Below are positions 53,529 through 62,639 of a DNA stretch of 64,000 bases, one piece after another. The stretch covers positions 106,332-170,331 of the forward strand of contig NCJK01000007.1 of NCBI GenBank assembly GCA_002282445.1, in the 5' to 3' direction. Under the pieces are notes generated by a model that saw only the letters and a program-made list of their open reading frames with translations, searched no databases and was not told the DNA's origin. How positions within the stretch are numbered: the stretch's first letter is position 1; the number at the start of each line of letters is the position of its first letter. The position numbers and the translations under genes are program-made. The DNA is from Burkholderiales bacterium 39-55-53 (lineage in GTDB: Bacteria > Pseudomonadota > Gammaproteobacteria > Burkholderiales > Burkholderiaceae_C).

Positions 53529-54689
53529 TCAGATCACAAGCGGGACCGACTCCACTGCCTCTTGCAACCGATCGCGGCTGAGGTGGGCGTATCTGGTCGT
53601 GGTGCGGCTGTCGGCATGGCCCAATATTTCTTGCACCTCATACAGGCTGCGTCCTGCATTGACCAAGAACGAAGCAAAGCTGTGTCGTAGGTCATGTATG
53701 CGCACATGGTCGAGCCCAGCTCGCATCCTGGCTGCATCCCAACTGTAAAAAATACTCACAAAAGGCAAGCCAGTTTTTTCGTTTGCAAAGATAAACGTAA
53801 ATGCATGCTTGCCATATTTTTCTTTGACTTCGGCTAGCACCTTCACCGCCCCATTAGAGAGGGGCACATGCCTGACCTTGCCAGACTTGGTTTTGGGAAT
53901 TCTCCAAGACCGCTGCTCAATATCAACGTCAGCCCACTTTGCGTCCAAAACCTCGCGTTTGCGAGCGCCTGTGTACAGCAAGTACAACACGATCCATTGC
54001 AGCATTTCGTTTTCGCTTTGGCGAACCTCTACTAGCAAAGTCTGCGTCTGCTGTTTTGATAAAAAGTGCTCGATCTTGTTGTCATTTACGAGGTTCTTGT
54101 AAAGGCGCATGGGGTTGCAATCAGACCCAAACTCACCCCAGCGTACGGCTAGCTCAAAGCCGTAACGCAGTAATACGAGCGCTCGGTTGCAAGTTCCAAT
54201 TGCATAGCCTTTGCCCTTCATATGTTCAATGAAGGCTGCGACATCACGTTCCTTCATCGCCATCATGTGCAGCCGCCCCAGTTGCGGTATCAAGTGCAAA
54301 CGAATCATGCACTCGTCAGTATCCCAGCTGCGCTTGTAGCTTTTGACATAGGGTAAGTACTTTTCGTTGAAGAACTCTTCCACCGTTGGGCCCAGCACAT
54401 GGGGCACGCCCTTCTTTAAGGATGGATCTATGCCCAACCTAACTTGACTGAGCACTTTCAGGGCATGCGTTCTTGCTTGTGCTGCGGTCACATATTTCGC
54501 GTCACCCAAGGTGATCACACGCAATTTGCCGTTTACACGGTAGCGAAGCCTGTAGCTCTTGCGTCCAGAGCGCAATAGGTCGCAATAAAACCCCTTCAGT
54601 TCTGGGTCAAACACCTCGATATGACTGCGCTCTTCAGGACAAACCATACCGCCGACGAAGCTATCTTCAGTCAAATCAGTCTTACTCAT
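53529..54689 (-). CDS. Tyrosine recombinase 2 (phage/island-type integrase)
   Basis: 386 residues with an N-terminal arm-type DNA-binding domain (HIEVFDPELKGFYCDLLRSGRKSYRLRYRVNGKLRVITLGDA), a SAM-like core-binding domain (EEFFNEKYLPYVKSYKRSWDTDE) and a catalytic domain with YTGARKREVLDAKW, HDLRHSFASFLV, LGHADSRTTTRYAHL. It shares this whole architecture with integrase 3 (62640-63839). Its start is next to a cluster of CGTCGTT repeats and the truncated S-layer reading frame, so that junction is a probable att region of its element. Confidence 0.93.
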   Translation of the reverse strand: MSKTDLTEDSFVGGMVCPEERSHIEVFDPELKGFYCDLLRSGRKSYRLRYRVNGKLRVITLGDAKYVTAAQARTHALKVLSQVRLGIDPSLKKGVPHVLGPTVEEFFNEKYLPYVKSYKRSWDTDECMIRLHLIPQLGRLHMMAMKERDVAAFIEHMKGKGYAIGTCNRALVLLRYGFELAVRWGEFGSDCNPMRLYKNLVNDNKIEHFLSKQQTQTLLVEVRQSENEMLQWIVLYLLYTGARKREVLDAKWADVDIEQRSWRIPKTKSGKVRHVPLSNGAVKVLAEVKEKYGKHAFTFIFANEKTGLPFVSIFYSWDAARMRAGLDHVRIHDLRHSFASFLVNAGRSLYEVQEILGHADSRTTTRYAHLSRDRLQEAVESVPLVI

Positions 54690-54743
54690 GAGCTAATTCT
54701 CTGAAAACAAAAAACTGATCTCATTTTTCAGCCTTGCATCTGT

Positions 54744-54781
54744 TGTCGTTCAACGACGTTTTGCGTCGTTATTTCGTCGTT
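54744..54781. repeat. Cluster of CGTCGTT repeats beside integrase 2 (candidate att/arm sites)
   Basis: Four copies of a 7-mer within 38 nt: TGTCGTT 54744-54750, AACGACG (inverted) 54752-54758, CGTCGTT 54764-54770 and 54775-54781. The middle pair forms a perfect 7-bp hairpin. The location between the integrase 2 start and the broken S-layer frame is that expected for recombinase binding sites. No function is proven. Confidence 0.5.
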
Positions 54782-54812
54782 AATGAAATTGGTAAGAAAT
54801 TTTATGATTTAA

Positions 54813-57659
54813 AACAATCACTTACATGATCAATACCTAACGCTCACAACAGGTGCGGATACGCCTTCAAACACAACTGGCAACGATTCATACACTGGTA
54901 CGTTTAACGGTGCTGCTGGTGCTCCAACATTCAACATCGGTGACGTACTCAACGGTGGCGCTGGTACTGACACCTTGGTTCTCAATGACTTGGCTGCAAA
55001 CGCTACTGCTACTTTGGCGTTCCCAGTTGGCGGTGCATTGACAAGCATTGAAACGTTGACTTTGAACGGCGCAGCTGCTATTACTGCTGACACATCTGTT
55101 GCTGGTTTTGCTGGCGTTGCAACACTTAACGTTAATGCCGTTACAAACGCAGTTGCTACCGCTGCTGCTGGTCAAGCAGTCAACGTTGTCGCTACTGCTG
55201 CTCCAGTCGGCGCTAACGCTGGTGCTGCTGGTCTTACTACAGTTAACGGTGGCACAGGCGTTACAGTTCGTACCACAGGCGTAGCACTTGCTACAACTGA
55301 AGTGGGCGCTGCTGTTACTCTCGGCGGTACAACCGCAGTAGCTGGCGCAGTTAACGTGACAGTTGCTAACACATCATCTGCTGGTGCAAACGGCAACACA
55401 GCTACTGGTGGTGCAATTGCTGTAACCGGCGGTTCAACTGTCACTGTTACAGAAACAATGGCTCCAACTGCAGCCGCTGCGACAGCAATCAAAGTTGGTG
55501 CTATTACAGCTACCTACACACAAGGTGCAGTTACTGTTACTGGTACAGCTGATACAACTGCCGTGACTATCAACCAATCAGCCGCTGCAGCTGCCGTTGT
55601 TACTGCTGGTGCTGGAACTGCCGCTATCGTTGCTGGTGCAACAACTGTGAACGACGTGAACCGTGCCTCTGCAACAGCCGCCGGTAAGATCACGACTGTG
55701 ACATTGAACAACTCAGGTGCAGCAACAGTTAACTCTGGCGCTTTGACAACCTTGAACTTGGGTGGCACATTGACAACTGTTGATGCTGGTACTCTGGGTG
55801 CTTTGACAACTCCTGCGAACACTGCATTGACAGTTAACCTAACTGGTGCTGTTAGCACTGGCGCTTTGACTGTCGATACTGACATCACAACAATCAACAT
55901 CACTGGTGCTGGCACGGCTAACACCATTGCAAGTTTGGTTGATGGAAGCGCAACTGCCGTGAACGTTTCTGGTTCAGTTGGCGTGACTATCTCTGCACAA
56001 ACTCTCGCATCTGCTGCTGTTATTACTTCTACTAACACAGCTGGTACTACTTTGACATCCGCACTTGCTACTACCCAACAGTTCGTTGGTGGCGCTGGTG
56101 CTGATAGCGTTTCTCTAGCTGCAACTACCAAGGCCATCAACATGGGCGACGGTAACGACGTCGTGACCATCTCTACTGAAACCCTAGGTACTGGCGGAAC
56201 AATTAACGGCGGCGCAGGCACCAACACTATTGTTGCTAACACCAACGCTTCAACATTGTCTGGCAACTCAAACATCACTAACTTCACAACACTGCGTGTT
56301 GCTGGTGCTGCTGCTCAAGGTGCTCACAACGCAACAGGCTTTACAGCTTTGGAAGTCGGGTCTTTAGCTGGTGCTCAAAGCTTTACCAACGTTGCTGCAG
56401 GTACAACCCTGAAGTACTTGGCCGCTCCTGGTCAAACTACTGCTTACACGTTGGCAAATGCAACTGGTACAAGCGACGTTTTGAATGTCACTATCTCTAG
56501 TGCTGCTGCAGTTGACGCAGGTACATTGACAGCTGCTGGTATTGAGACTGTCAACATCACTACAACAGACACGAACACAACTGCACAGCAAGACACATTG
56601 GCTTTGGTAGCTGTCGATGCGACTCGTATCACAGTAACTGGCAATGCAGGTTTGGCTTACACAAACAACGGTAACGTTAAAGTTGCAACCTTTGACGCTT
56701 CTGGTGTGACTGGTGCTGCTGCTGATGCAGCTTCTTTGGCTGTGACTTATACATCCGTGACTACCACAGCAAACTCTGCTACTACAACCATCACTGGTGG
56801 TTCAGGTAACGACTCATTGACTGGTGGTTCAGCTGCTACAACAAACACAGCTGACACTATCAACGGTGGCGCTGGTAACGACTCAATCGACGGCGGTACA
56901 GGTGCTGACGTGATTGATGGCGGTACAGGTACCAACACATTGTTGACTGCTGGCATGATCGGTACTGACATCGAAGGTCTGAACTCCGGTACATCAACAG
57001 GTGTAGTTGTTAACTTGGGTACAACTGCAATAACTGCAGCAACCATTAACACTGCATTGACAGGCACTGTTGGTATCTCTGCCGCATTGGCAAGCGTTGC
57101 CGCGGGTAAAACTGCATTGGTTTACGCAACTCAAAGCGCTTTGTTCTCAACAGTTCAAGATACCATTACCAACATCCAAAACGTGACTGGTACAACTGGT
57201 GCTGACTACATTGTTGGTAGCGCTGCTGCTAACGTTATTACTGGTGGTGCTGGAGTTGACATTATTAACGGCGGCGCTGGTGCTGACACTATTGTTTTGC
57301 ACACAGGTGCAGCAAACAATGACACCATTACCTTTGTTGCCGCTGATGATTTGTTGGGTTTGTCCGCCATTGCCAATGATTTGGTGGTTGGTACTGCACT
57401 CACTATTCAGACGGTTGCTGCAAATGCATCTGCTGCTAACAGGGTAATTGTTGATACTATTGCAAACCTTGGTGCTGCTGGTGTAACAATCGGTGATCAG
57501 TCTGCCTATGCAAACGATATTCATTATGCGATTGCATCTGATACAGGCGCTGTTTTCTATGACGCTGATGGTAACTGGACTGCTGGCGTGATCGCCGTTG
57601 GTACGATTACACCTGCTGCTGCTGGAGCTTTGACAGTTGCTAACTTCATTGTGGTTTAA
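54813..57659 (+). pseudogene. S-layer/RTX-like repeat protein lacking its N-terminus
   Basis: Open frame of 948 codons bounded on the left by TAA 54810. Its first residues (DQYLTLTTGADTPSN, then GNDSYTGTF) are already the internal start of the Ca-binding/repeat region of secreted bacterial surface proteins; there is no ATG, signal or ribosome site, and the first usable start is a TTG at 54975 inside a repeat. The body is Thr/Ala/Gly/Asn-rich with almost no charged residues. RTX-type GGAGNDSIDGGTGADVIDGG lies near 56866-56925 and a second set near 57240-57290. The C-terminus ends LTVANFIVV, the style of type I secretion signals of RsaA-like S-layer proteins. It is either a 5'-truncated remnant or a promoterless cassette. 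No type I exporter is in the window. Confidence 0.8.
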
Positions 57660-57707
57660 CAACCACACAGGCATAAGCAAATCAAGTTATTAATTTAACT
57701 AACATCG

Positions 57708-57736
57708 CCCCGCTACTCACAAGGTAGCGGGGTTTT
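57708..57736 (+). terminator. Terminator of the S-layer-like frame
   Basis: 9-bp stem CCCCGCTAC/GTAGCGGGG with a 7-nt loop followed by TTTT, 48 nt after the stop. A strong intact terminator after a frame that has lost its start. Confidence 0.88.
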
Positions 57737-57760
57737 ACTTTTTGTGAAAGGTATCAATTT

Positions 57761-57973
57761 ATGACAACAATCAAAATCGACGACAAAGAATACGACTTCG
57801 ACAAACTCTCTGACGAGGCCAAAGCCCAGTTACTCAGCCTCCAGTTCTGCGATCAAGAGCTGCAACGCCTGCAAGCCCAAGCCGCTGCCTATCAAACCGC
57901 ACGTATTGCCTATGCCAAGGCTTTGAATGAAGCACTAACGCCTGCAATGGGCGACAAGATCAGCTTCAACTAA
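57761..57973 (+). CDS. Small DUF6447-like protein
   Basis: 70 residues, MTTIKIDDKEYDFDKLSDEAKAQLLSLQFCDQELQRLQ..., highly charged and predicted to be helical after a short beta hairpin. The start (TIKIDDKEYDFDKLSDEAK) resembles the DUF6447 family, whose function is unknown. GAAAGG lies 11 nt upstream of the ATG. It comes directly after the S-layer terminator and 4 nt before another small frame, and may be linked to the surface protein. Confidence 0.75.
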   Translation: MTTIKIDDKEYDFDKLSDEAKAQLLSLQFCDQELQRLQAQAAAYQTARIAYAKALNEALTPAMGDKISFN

Positions 57974-57977
57974 GTAG

Positions 57978-58154
57978 ATGTTCCCCAACTTCGACCAAGA
58001 GCTCAAAGAGCTAGCAGCCGAGTCCATCGGTTGGCTACCCTTGGAGAATGGCGCCTATCTCCATGTGAGCAGTGAAGGTAAAGAAGACCGTGTGGTGATT
58101 ACCGGTTTGCCTGATGCAGGGTTGGATGGAGAGAACGTGTTGTTGCTAGTGTGA
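57978..58154 (+). CDS. 58-residue hypothetical protein
   Basis: MFPNFDQELKELAAESIGWL ... LLLV, with an acidic N-terminus and a beta-rich second half (GAYLHVSSEGKEDRVVITGL). No family is recognised. It follows the DUF6447-like gene by 4 nt and is closed by a terminator 6 nt after its stop, which together support a two-gene unit. Confidence 0.55.
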   Translation: MFPNFDQELKELAAESIGWLPLENGAYLHVSSEGKEDRVVITGLPDAGLDGENVLLLV

Positions 58155-58160
58155 CCTAGG

Positions 58161-58185
58161 AGCCTCGCTGATGCGGGGCTTTTTT
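58161..58185 (+). terminator. Terminator of the DUF6447-like unit
   Basis: 8-bp stem AGCCTCGC/GCGGGGCT (one T-G pair), 4-nt loop, then a run of six T. It closes the two small genes. Confidence 0.85.
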
Positions 58186-58363
58186 ATGCCCCATGTATTC
58201 AAGGTCAATTGGGGGTACTTTGAACCAAAGAAGAGGAAATGACTGCCTGCCCAGCACTAAAGCACATCGTCTTTATGTTTGAGGGGTGGGCTTTTTTGCA
58301 GGTCACACCCCAATTTTGGGTCCCATCCCAAGTAGGTGCGGTGGCCCCATAGGTGGGGTCAAG
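58186..58363. other. Intergenic stretch without a recognised gene
   Basis: 178 nt with G-rich runs (GGGGTGGG, GGGGTCAAG) and a T6 run at about 58292 after GGGGTGGGC, which could be part of a second weak terminator. A 37-codon frame from 58240 has no support. Confidence 0.4.
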
Positions 58364-58627
58364 TTAGTTAAGTTGCGCAGAAAACGCCTTTGCAGCAGGC
58401 AACGAAACAAACGCGTCTTTGTTCGGTGGCTCCAAGCATTCACCTAGTTGCATCGCCTCTCGTTGCATCCGCATGGTCATACGAACCAATTTGGCACGGT
58501 ACTTAGCCAGCACGTTGGCACTTGTCAGCGATCGAATCAAATAGTCAGAGTTGTCCCAGAGAACGATTGCAAGATTTGCAATGTCTTGGTTGGTTGTCAG
58601 AGTGGATTTAATGTCTGTATTTTTCAT
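58364..58627 (-). CDS. 87-residue island protein of unknown function
   Basis: MKNTDIKSTLTTNQDIANLAIVLWDNSDYLIRSLTSANVLAKYRAKLVRMTMRMQREAMQLGECLEPP...; mostly helical with an arginine/methionine-rich amphipathic segment (residues 43-57). No family is recognised. It lies on the same strand as the primase-helicase, integrase 2 and AbiE. The ribosome site is weak (CGGAATG), so coding status is likely but unproven. Confidence 0.5.
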   Translation of the reverse strand: MKNTDIKSTLTTNQDIANLAIVLWDNSDYLIRSLTSANVLAKYRAKLVRMTMRMQREAMQLGECLEPPNKDAFVSLPAAKAFSAQLN

Positions 58628-58941
58628 GGTTTTTCATTCCGTTCGGTTAACTAAGAGGGGTGTGGGGGCAAAAACGCTGTGAATTGGCCAGTTCGTCTTC
58701 GCGCACGCGTAAGAGCTTTTGGATTCACAGCCCTTGTATAAGTAACTACCCATAAGTTGACCAAAAGGCGCCCCAGTACTTAATTAGAAAAACTGTTCCC
58801 GTTCCCCGCCCTAGTAAATGCCTTCGAGGAATGATCATCCCACCAGAACAGACCAGAGAGAAATGAAATTTCTCTCTCTGGTTTGTGTCATATCTGGCTT
58901 TAATTTAAGAACAGCAATTGCCGGGAACAAGCCGGGAACAG
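58628..58941. other. Non-coding stretch with inverted repeats (possible replication or excision site)
   Basis: 314 nt without a credible gene, on the 3' side of the primase-helicase. It contains a 9-bp hairpin AGAGAGAAA/TTTCTCTCT at 58855-58877; an 11-bp inverted repeat AACTGTTCCCG (58791-58801) and CGGGAACAGTT (58933-58943) that bracket about 130 nt, the right copy overlapping the primase stop; and a second direct copy CCGGGAACA at 58921. The pattern fits a site bound by a replication or excision protein. Confidence 0.4.
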
Positions 58942-61017
58942 TTAAATTGAAAAGTCCCCCCTTGTACATTCCTCCCATAGCGCCCCGTCGCCTTTGAGTA
59001 AGCCATCCTTAGAGTCAAAGAGGTGGCCGTCCGCAAGTAAGGTATTTATGGAATCAGTCACGGTTTGACCTTTACCTGTGACATGCTTCTTGATCGCTGC
59101 CCTCGTAATCTTTAGGCCGGTCTGGCTCAGCATTAAATGCGCTTTAAGGATCTCAATTCGCAGTCGCTGCGTTGATTCCTTTGCACTTTCTTTCGCACGC
59201 TGCAAGATCGCTTCGTCGGAGAGTATGAACGCACTACCAACTCGATATGACCTGTCGACCAGATGACCAAGAGGGTGTTTGACCATAGTCTTGTGAGTCT
59301 CGGTTTTAAAAGTGATCGACCTAAATTCGGCCTCATAGCGAATCTTTCCAAGAGTCATCACGCGCTCGTTGTCAGGACCGTTTTTAGGCTTGCAGACATA
59401 CGCTGTGCCGTGAACATCACCGGTCCATGCGCCAGCCCCCCTTGCACTCAGGTTGGTATCAGCTTCACTGAACACTTTGGCAGTATGGGCAGAGATCCAA
59501 AGCGGTGTTTGTTGCTCAGAGCATGCAAACTTAACAGCTGAAATCGCCCGGCTGACTTGGGAGTTATCTGACTCGTTGTCCAGATCAAACGTTGAGGCTG
59601 CAGTGTCAAACAAGATCAATGGTTGAACTTGAATGGGCTTGCCTTCAGTGCTGTATTGGGTTCGCGTTTTAGTGCGAACCAGTAACCGCACGATGTCTGC
59701 CAATCTATTAGATTCGGTGCGCCGACCTTCCCGAATGGTTAGCCACTCGTTAATTTCTTCTTGTGACTGAGTCATGCCGCCCCATTGCTGCATAGCGTAG
59801 AGCATGTCTGTGGCTTGAACAGGATCTTCGGTGATGTAGACGACGTGACGACGATACAAGGGCTTGAGGGCGTAATCGCTCGGACACAGGTGCGCCACAG
59901 CTGTCGCAAGATGGAAAAGCAAAGATGACTTACCGCTTCCCGGTGCGCCAGCAATGACAAAGATACCTTCAGCAATAAGCCCATCTATGACGTAGTTCAA
60001 AGCCCGAGGCTCTTGCAAGCTCAGATCCGCTCTAGGAAACCAAGCATCAAGCTCATCCTCTGTATGAACTAGCGTGGAAGTTGATAAAACGCTTTCTGAT
60101 AGGTTGGCCAATTGCAATACGGTGCGAAGCGTAATGGAATTGGCCCCCTTTACGTCCTTGATGCTGCGCCACAGATCATTTGTGCCCTGCACTGAGTATT
60201 TCTCTGGGCACATTGAGCTGTACTCATGAAAAAGCTCCAAAGCCTCATCCCCAAACTGATGCTTGAGACCGCACGCTACCTTGAACCAAAGGTCATACGC
60301 ATAAGGTTCTGGCAATCGAGGGATCACCTTCTGCTCAACGCGATCGAGCGTCCACACCAGTAGATCAATTTTGCTGCCTCTATCAAACTCCTCAAACGTC
60401 GGGACTTCTTTTATTGGTTCCGATTGAAACGACTCGTTAAGGACTTGGTGGCGAACTGTAGTTAGCGGATTTGGACTTGAGGGAATCGATCCCCGCTCAT
60501 AACCCTCAAGTAGTTGACCTGTTAACCGCACGAAGCCCGATCCAAAGAAGACTTCCACACCGTCTTTCTTAGACTTAGGTGCGGGCCATAAACCACGGGT
60601 CCAGACATGAACATTGCCGGACATGCTCTGCTCGACCCAGCCCCCATGGGCTTGGATTTCCTTGATCAGTCGATCAACCTCAGGTTTGATATTGTTGTTG
60701 GGGTCACGCGCGTGATCAATGTCGATGCACATCAGACCGTTCGCTTTAGGCATGAAACCGACCCCGTCAAATTGACGTTCAACTTCTGGTTTTTTTAGCT
60801 CTATGGCTAAAAGCTCCCTAACCTCGGTGAATGACCGCCCTTTATCGGGCCAGCCAGCTAGGCTTTGTCCGTAGTTGTCGACAGGACGCTTGGCCTTACA
60901 GAGAATGAACTGAGGCAGGGCCTGCAATTCACTGGGAATGCTATCTATATCAAGGGTTGAATTTGAAGATGAGTGAGACTGTGTCTTGGGTTGAGAGTTA
61001 AACATTGAAATTACCAT
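58942..61017 (-). CDS. Primase-helicase of an integrative element
   Basis: 691 residues from ATG 61017, chosen because GGAG lies 7 nt upstream; an ATG 36 codons earlier lacks a ribosome site. N-terminal archaeo-eukaryotic primase-like domain (DGVGFMPKANGLMCIDIDHARDP with paired acidic residues; SGNVHVWTRGLWP), a PriCT-2-like domain (YDLWFKVACGLKHQFGDEALELFHEYS), then a RepA-type AAA ATPase with Walker A FVIAGAPGSGKSSLLFHL and VVYITEDP, Walker B LILFDTAAST. Such proteins replicate or maintain integrative elements and satellites. A C-terminal helical tail may bind DNA. Confidence 0.85.
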   Translation of the reverse strand: MVISMFNSQPKTQSHSSSNSTLDIDSIPSELQALPQFILCKAKRPVDNYGQSLAGWPDKGRSFTEVRELLAIELKKPEVERQFDGVGFMPKANGLMCIDIDHARDPNNNIKPEVDRLIKEIQAHGGWVEQSMSGNVHVWTRGLWPAPKSKKDGVEVFFGSGFVRLTGQLLEGYERGSIPSSPNPLTTVRHQVLNESFQSEPIKEVPTFEEFDRGSKIDLLVWTLDRVEQKVIPRLPEPYAYDLWFKVACGLKHQFGDEALELFHEYSSMCPEKYSVQGTNDLWRSIKDVKGANSITLRTVLQLANLSESVLSTSTLVHTEDELDAWFPRADLSLQEPRALNYVIDGLIAEGIFVIAGAPGSGKSSLLFHLATAVAHLCPSDYALKPLYRRHVVYITEDPVQATDMLYAMQQWGGMTQSQEEINEWLTIREGRRTESNRLADIVRLLVRTKTRTQYSTEGKPIQVQPLILFDTAASTFDLDNESDNSQVSRAISAVKFACSEQQTPLWISAHTAKVFSEADTNLSARGAGAWTGDVHGTAYVCKPKNGPDNERVMTLGKIRYEAEFRSITFKTETHKTMVKHPLGHLVDRSYRVGSAFILSDEAILQRAKESAKESTQRLRIEILKAHLMLSQTGLKITRAAIKKHVTGKGQTVTDSINTLLADGHLFDSKDGLLKGDGALWEECTRGDFSI

Positions 61018-61149
61018 ATGTGGTCTCCGAAACGCTCGGAGGCGGTAGAAAGTCAGTCCTCCTACATAACGAACTACCCACAAACAGTTAACTTTCCGCC
61101 CTAAGTTCTCTAAATCATTTTTCAAAACTCTTCTGAGCAGGTGTCAGAC

Positions 61150-62001
61150 TCATGCCCTCATCAACGGCCATAACCATACTCTTAAAGTTTGCGTAACTTC
61201 GGCTAATTCAATTGGATTCAGCTGGTTCTTTTTCAAGAATACTTGCCACTGCCGCTGCTTTTGAGCGTCGTTAGCGAATTCATCACTAAGCCCTAAAGGC
61301 AAGCGAGTTGGAATTGAACGCCCGCGTCTATCAAAGGTCGCGGCAATAGCCGAGCGAAGGATTTCTTGATCAAACTCTCCTTGCTCATGCAAAACCCATA
61401 AATCGAAGTAATCTTTCATCCGCGTGTTGGCGATGCCAAGCGTCGTAAGTGTTTCGAGCTTTTCTGCAACCACGGTGTAACGCGGATAGACACGTAGTTC
61501 TGGCGCTGGAAAATCTTTCAGCAATACAGGGTAGATTGCAGTCTCAGGTGCAGGCGTAACGGCATCCCCGTAGCCAATGTCAACTTGAATAGACGTACGT
61601 GCAGTACCTAGTAGACCAATCATTGAAATGCGAATGCCTGCATAGTTCGCTTCTTTGCGAATTTCTTCAGCCTTGATGCTCTCAGCAACGAACACTATGC
61701 CGTCGTTAATAGTGATGCTGCACAGGTCATCAAACACGCCGATGACATGAGGTAACTCAGCCAAGCCGAATCCTAGTAAGTCAATGTCACGAGTAGGTCG
61801 CAGCGGTACATCAAACCAGAGATCAAAGAGCAAAGCACCTTTGAGCAAGAAACTGTCTGCATGCGTTGACTGGCTCAAGCGGTAAAGCAATCGCTCAAGT
61901 GCAAACTTGGTTAACACCTGACCGTAATCACGTCCCTCAGCTTTTGCAATATTGAGCAAACGGGCCTGCACCGAAGCGGCTAAATTTTTGCTATCGTTCA
62001 T
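61150..62001 (-). CDS. abiEii: AbiEii-type nucleotidyltransferase toxin
   Basis: 283 residues from ATG 62001, which overlaps the antitoxin stop (ATGA). Nucleotidyltransferase motif ADSFLLKGALLFDLWFDVPLRPTRDIDLLG with the paired Asp, followed by KLETLTTLGIANTRMKDYFDLWVL, the second conserved motif of the AbiEii family. These enzymes modify tRNA and stop growth, giving abortive phage defence (type IV toxin-antitoxin). Coupled translation with AbiEi keeps toxin and antitoxin in balance. Confidence 0.92.
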   Translation of the reverse strand: MNDSKNLAASVQARLLNIAKAEGRDYGQVLTKFALERLLYRLSQSTHADSFLLKGALLFDLWFDVPLRPTRDIDLLGFGLAELPHVIGVFDDLCSITINDGIVFVAESIKAEEIRKEANYAGIRISMIGLLGTARTSIQVDIGYGDAVTPAPETAIYPVLLKDFPAPELRVYPRYTVVAEKLETLTTLGIANTRMKDYFDLWVLHEQGEFDQEILRSAIAATFDRRGRSIPTRLPLGLSDEFANDAQKQRQWQVFLKKNQLNPIELAEVTQTLRVWLWPLMRA

Positions 62002-62579
62002 GCCAGTGTTTCCATGTAGGGGCGCATTACGTTTTCTACGCGGCATATCTTGGCAAAGTAGTGAAGCTCATCCATGGTGACTTTCTTGGCGTACCAAGCC
62101 TCCTTGAGTGCTTCGATGGCTACATCTAGTCCGATCTTGTTGCGAAATTTAAAGCAGTCGACAATCGTTTTAGCTATTCCCATTACAGGCACTTGAACCA
62201 CGCCGTCCACAGTGATTTGCTCTACGCCCTCGCTTAGTGCAACGCCTGTTGACCGGATGATGTGCAGTGGAGGGTGGTCCATCTTTGGGGTGTTGGCTTT
62301 ATGCTCAATGGCGATCCACACCTCATGTGGGTTTTGAGTGGTCAAGCCATGTAGCCTCAGAGCTGTCAGTAGGCAAAACACGGCCTTCGGGTACTTGATG
62401 GAAACTTGCGCCAGTGATGATTCATCGGTAGGTACGAAGTCCGGCGATGCGTACAGACCACGGTCAATGCGCACAAGCTGGCCGCGTCTGAGCATCACAC
62501 CGATGGCAACACGATTCCAGCCCTGTGCCTCAAGATCGCGTGTTCGCATAAGTTTTTGGGGTGGCGTGAGTGTTTGCAT
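61998..62579 (-). CDS. abiEi: AbiEi antitoxin/repressor
   Basis: 193 residues from ATG 62579. N-terminal winged helix (RTRDLEAQGWNRVAIGVMLRRGQLVRIDRGLYASPD) and the AbiEi C-terminal domain (FCLLTALRLHGLTTQNPHEVWIAI, VQVPVMGIAKTIVDCFKFRNKIGLDVAIEALKEA). AbiEi neutralises the toxin and represses its own operon by binding inverted repeats; the large repeat at 62590-62633, just upstream, is the evident operator. An earlier ATG at 62606 would lie inside that operator, which is why I prefer 62579. Confidence 0.92.
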   Translation of the reverse strand: MQTLTPPQKLMRTRDLEAQGWNRVAIGVMLRRGQLVRIDRGLYASPDFVPTDESSLAQVSIKYPKAVFCLLTALRLHGLTTQNPHEVWIAIEHKANTPKMDHPPLHIIRSTGVALSEGVEQITVDGVVQVPVMGIAKTIVDCFKFRNKIGLDVAIEALKEAWYAKKVTMDELHYFAKICRVENVMRPYMETLA

Positions 62580-62589
62580 AGATGTATTG

Positions 62590-62633
62590 TTACAAATTAC
62601 CGGCAAATGTCAATACATGCCGATAATTTGTAA
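62590..62633 (-). promoter_or_regulatory. AbiE operator, 16-bp inverted repeat
   Basis: Left arm TTACAAATTACCGGCA (62590-62605) and right arm TGCCGATAATTTGTAA (62618-62633) are complementary at 15 of 16 positions, 12 nt apart. It sits between the integrase 3 stop (62640) and the antitoxin start, the place and form of known AbiEi autoregulatory sites. Confidence 0.8.
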
Positions 62634-62639
62634 ATATGA

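Noticed and set aside
55514-56287. 257-codon frame opposite the S-layer-like repeats
   Set aside because: Simple-repeat composition (Val/Ala/Pro) mirrors the Thr/Ala/Gly repeats on the other strand; no start context.
54975-57659. TTG 54975 as a genuine start of the S-layer-like protein
   Set aside because: It falls in the middle of a GTDTLVL repeat unit, has no ribosome site, and homologous repeat sequence continues upstream in frame to 54825.
58240-58353. 37-codon frame between the second island terminator and the 87-residue gene
   Set aside because: Poor start context, no likeness to known proteins, and it runs through a T6 run that may be part of a terminator.
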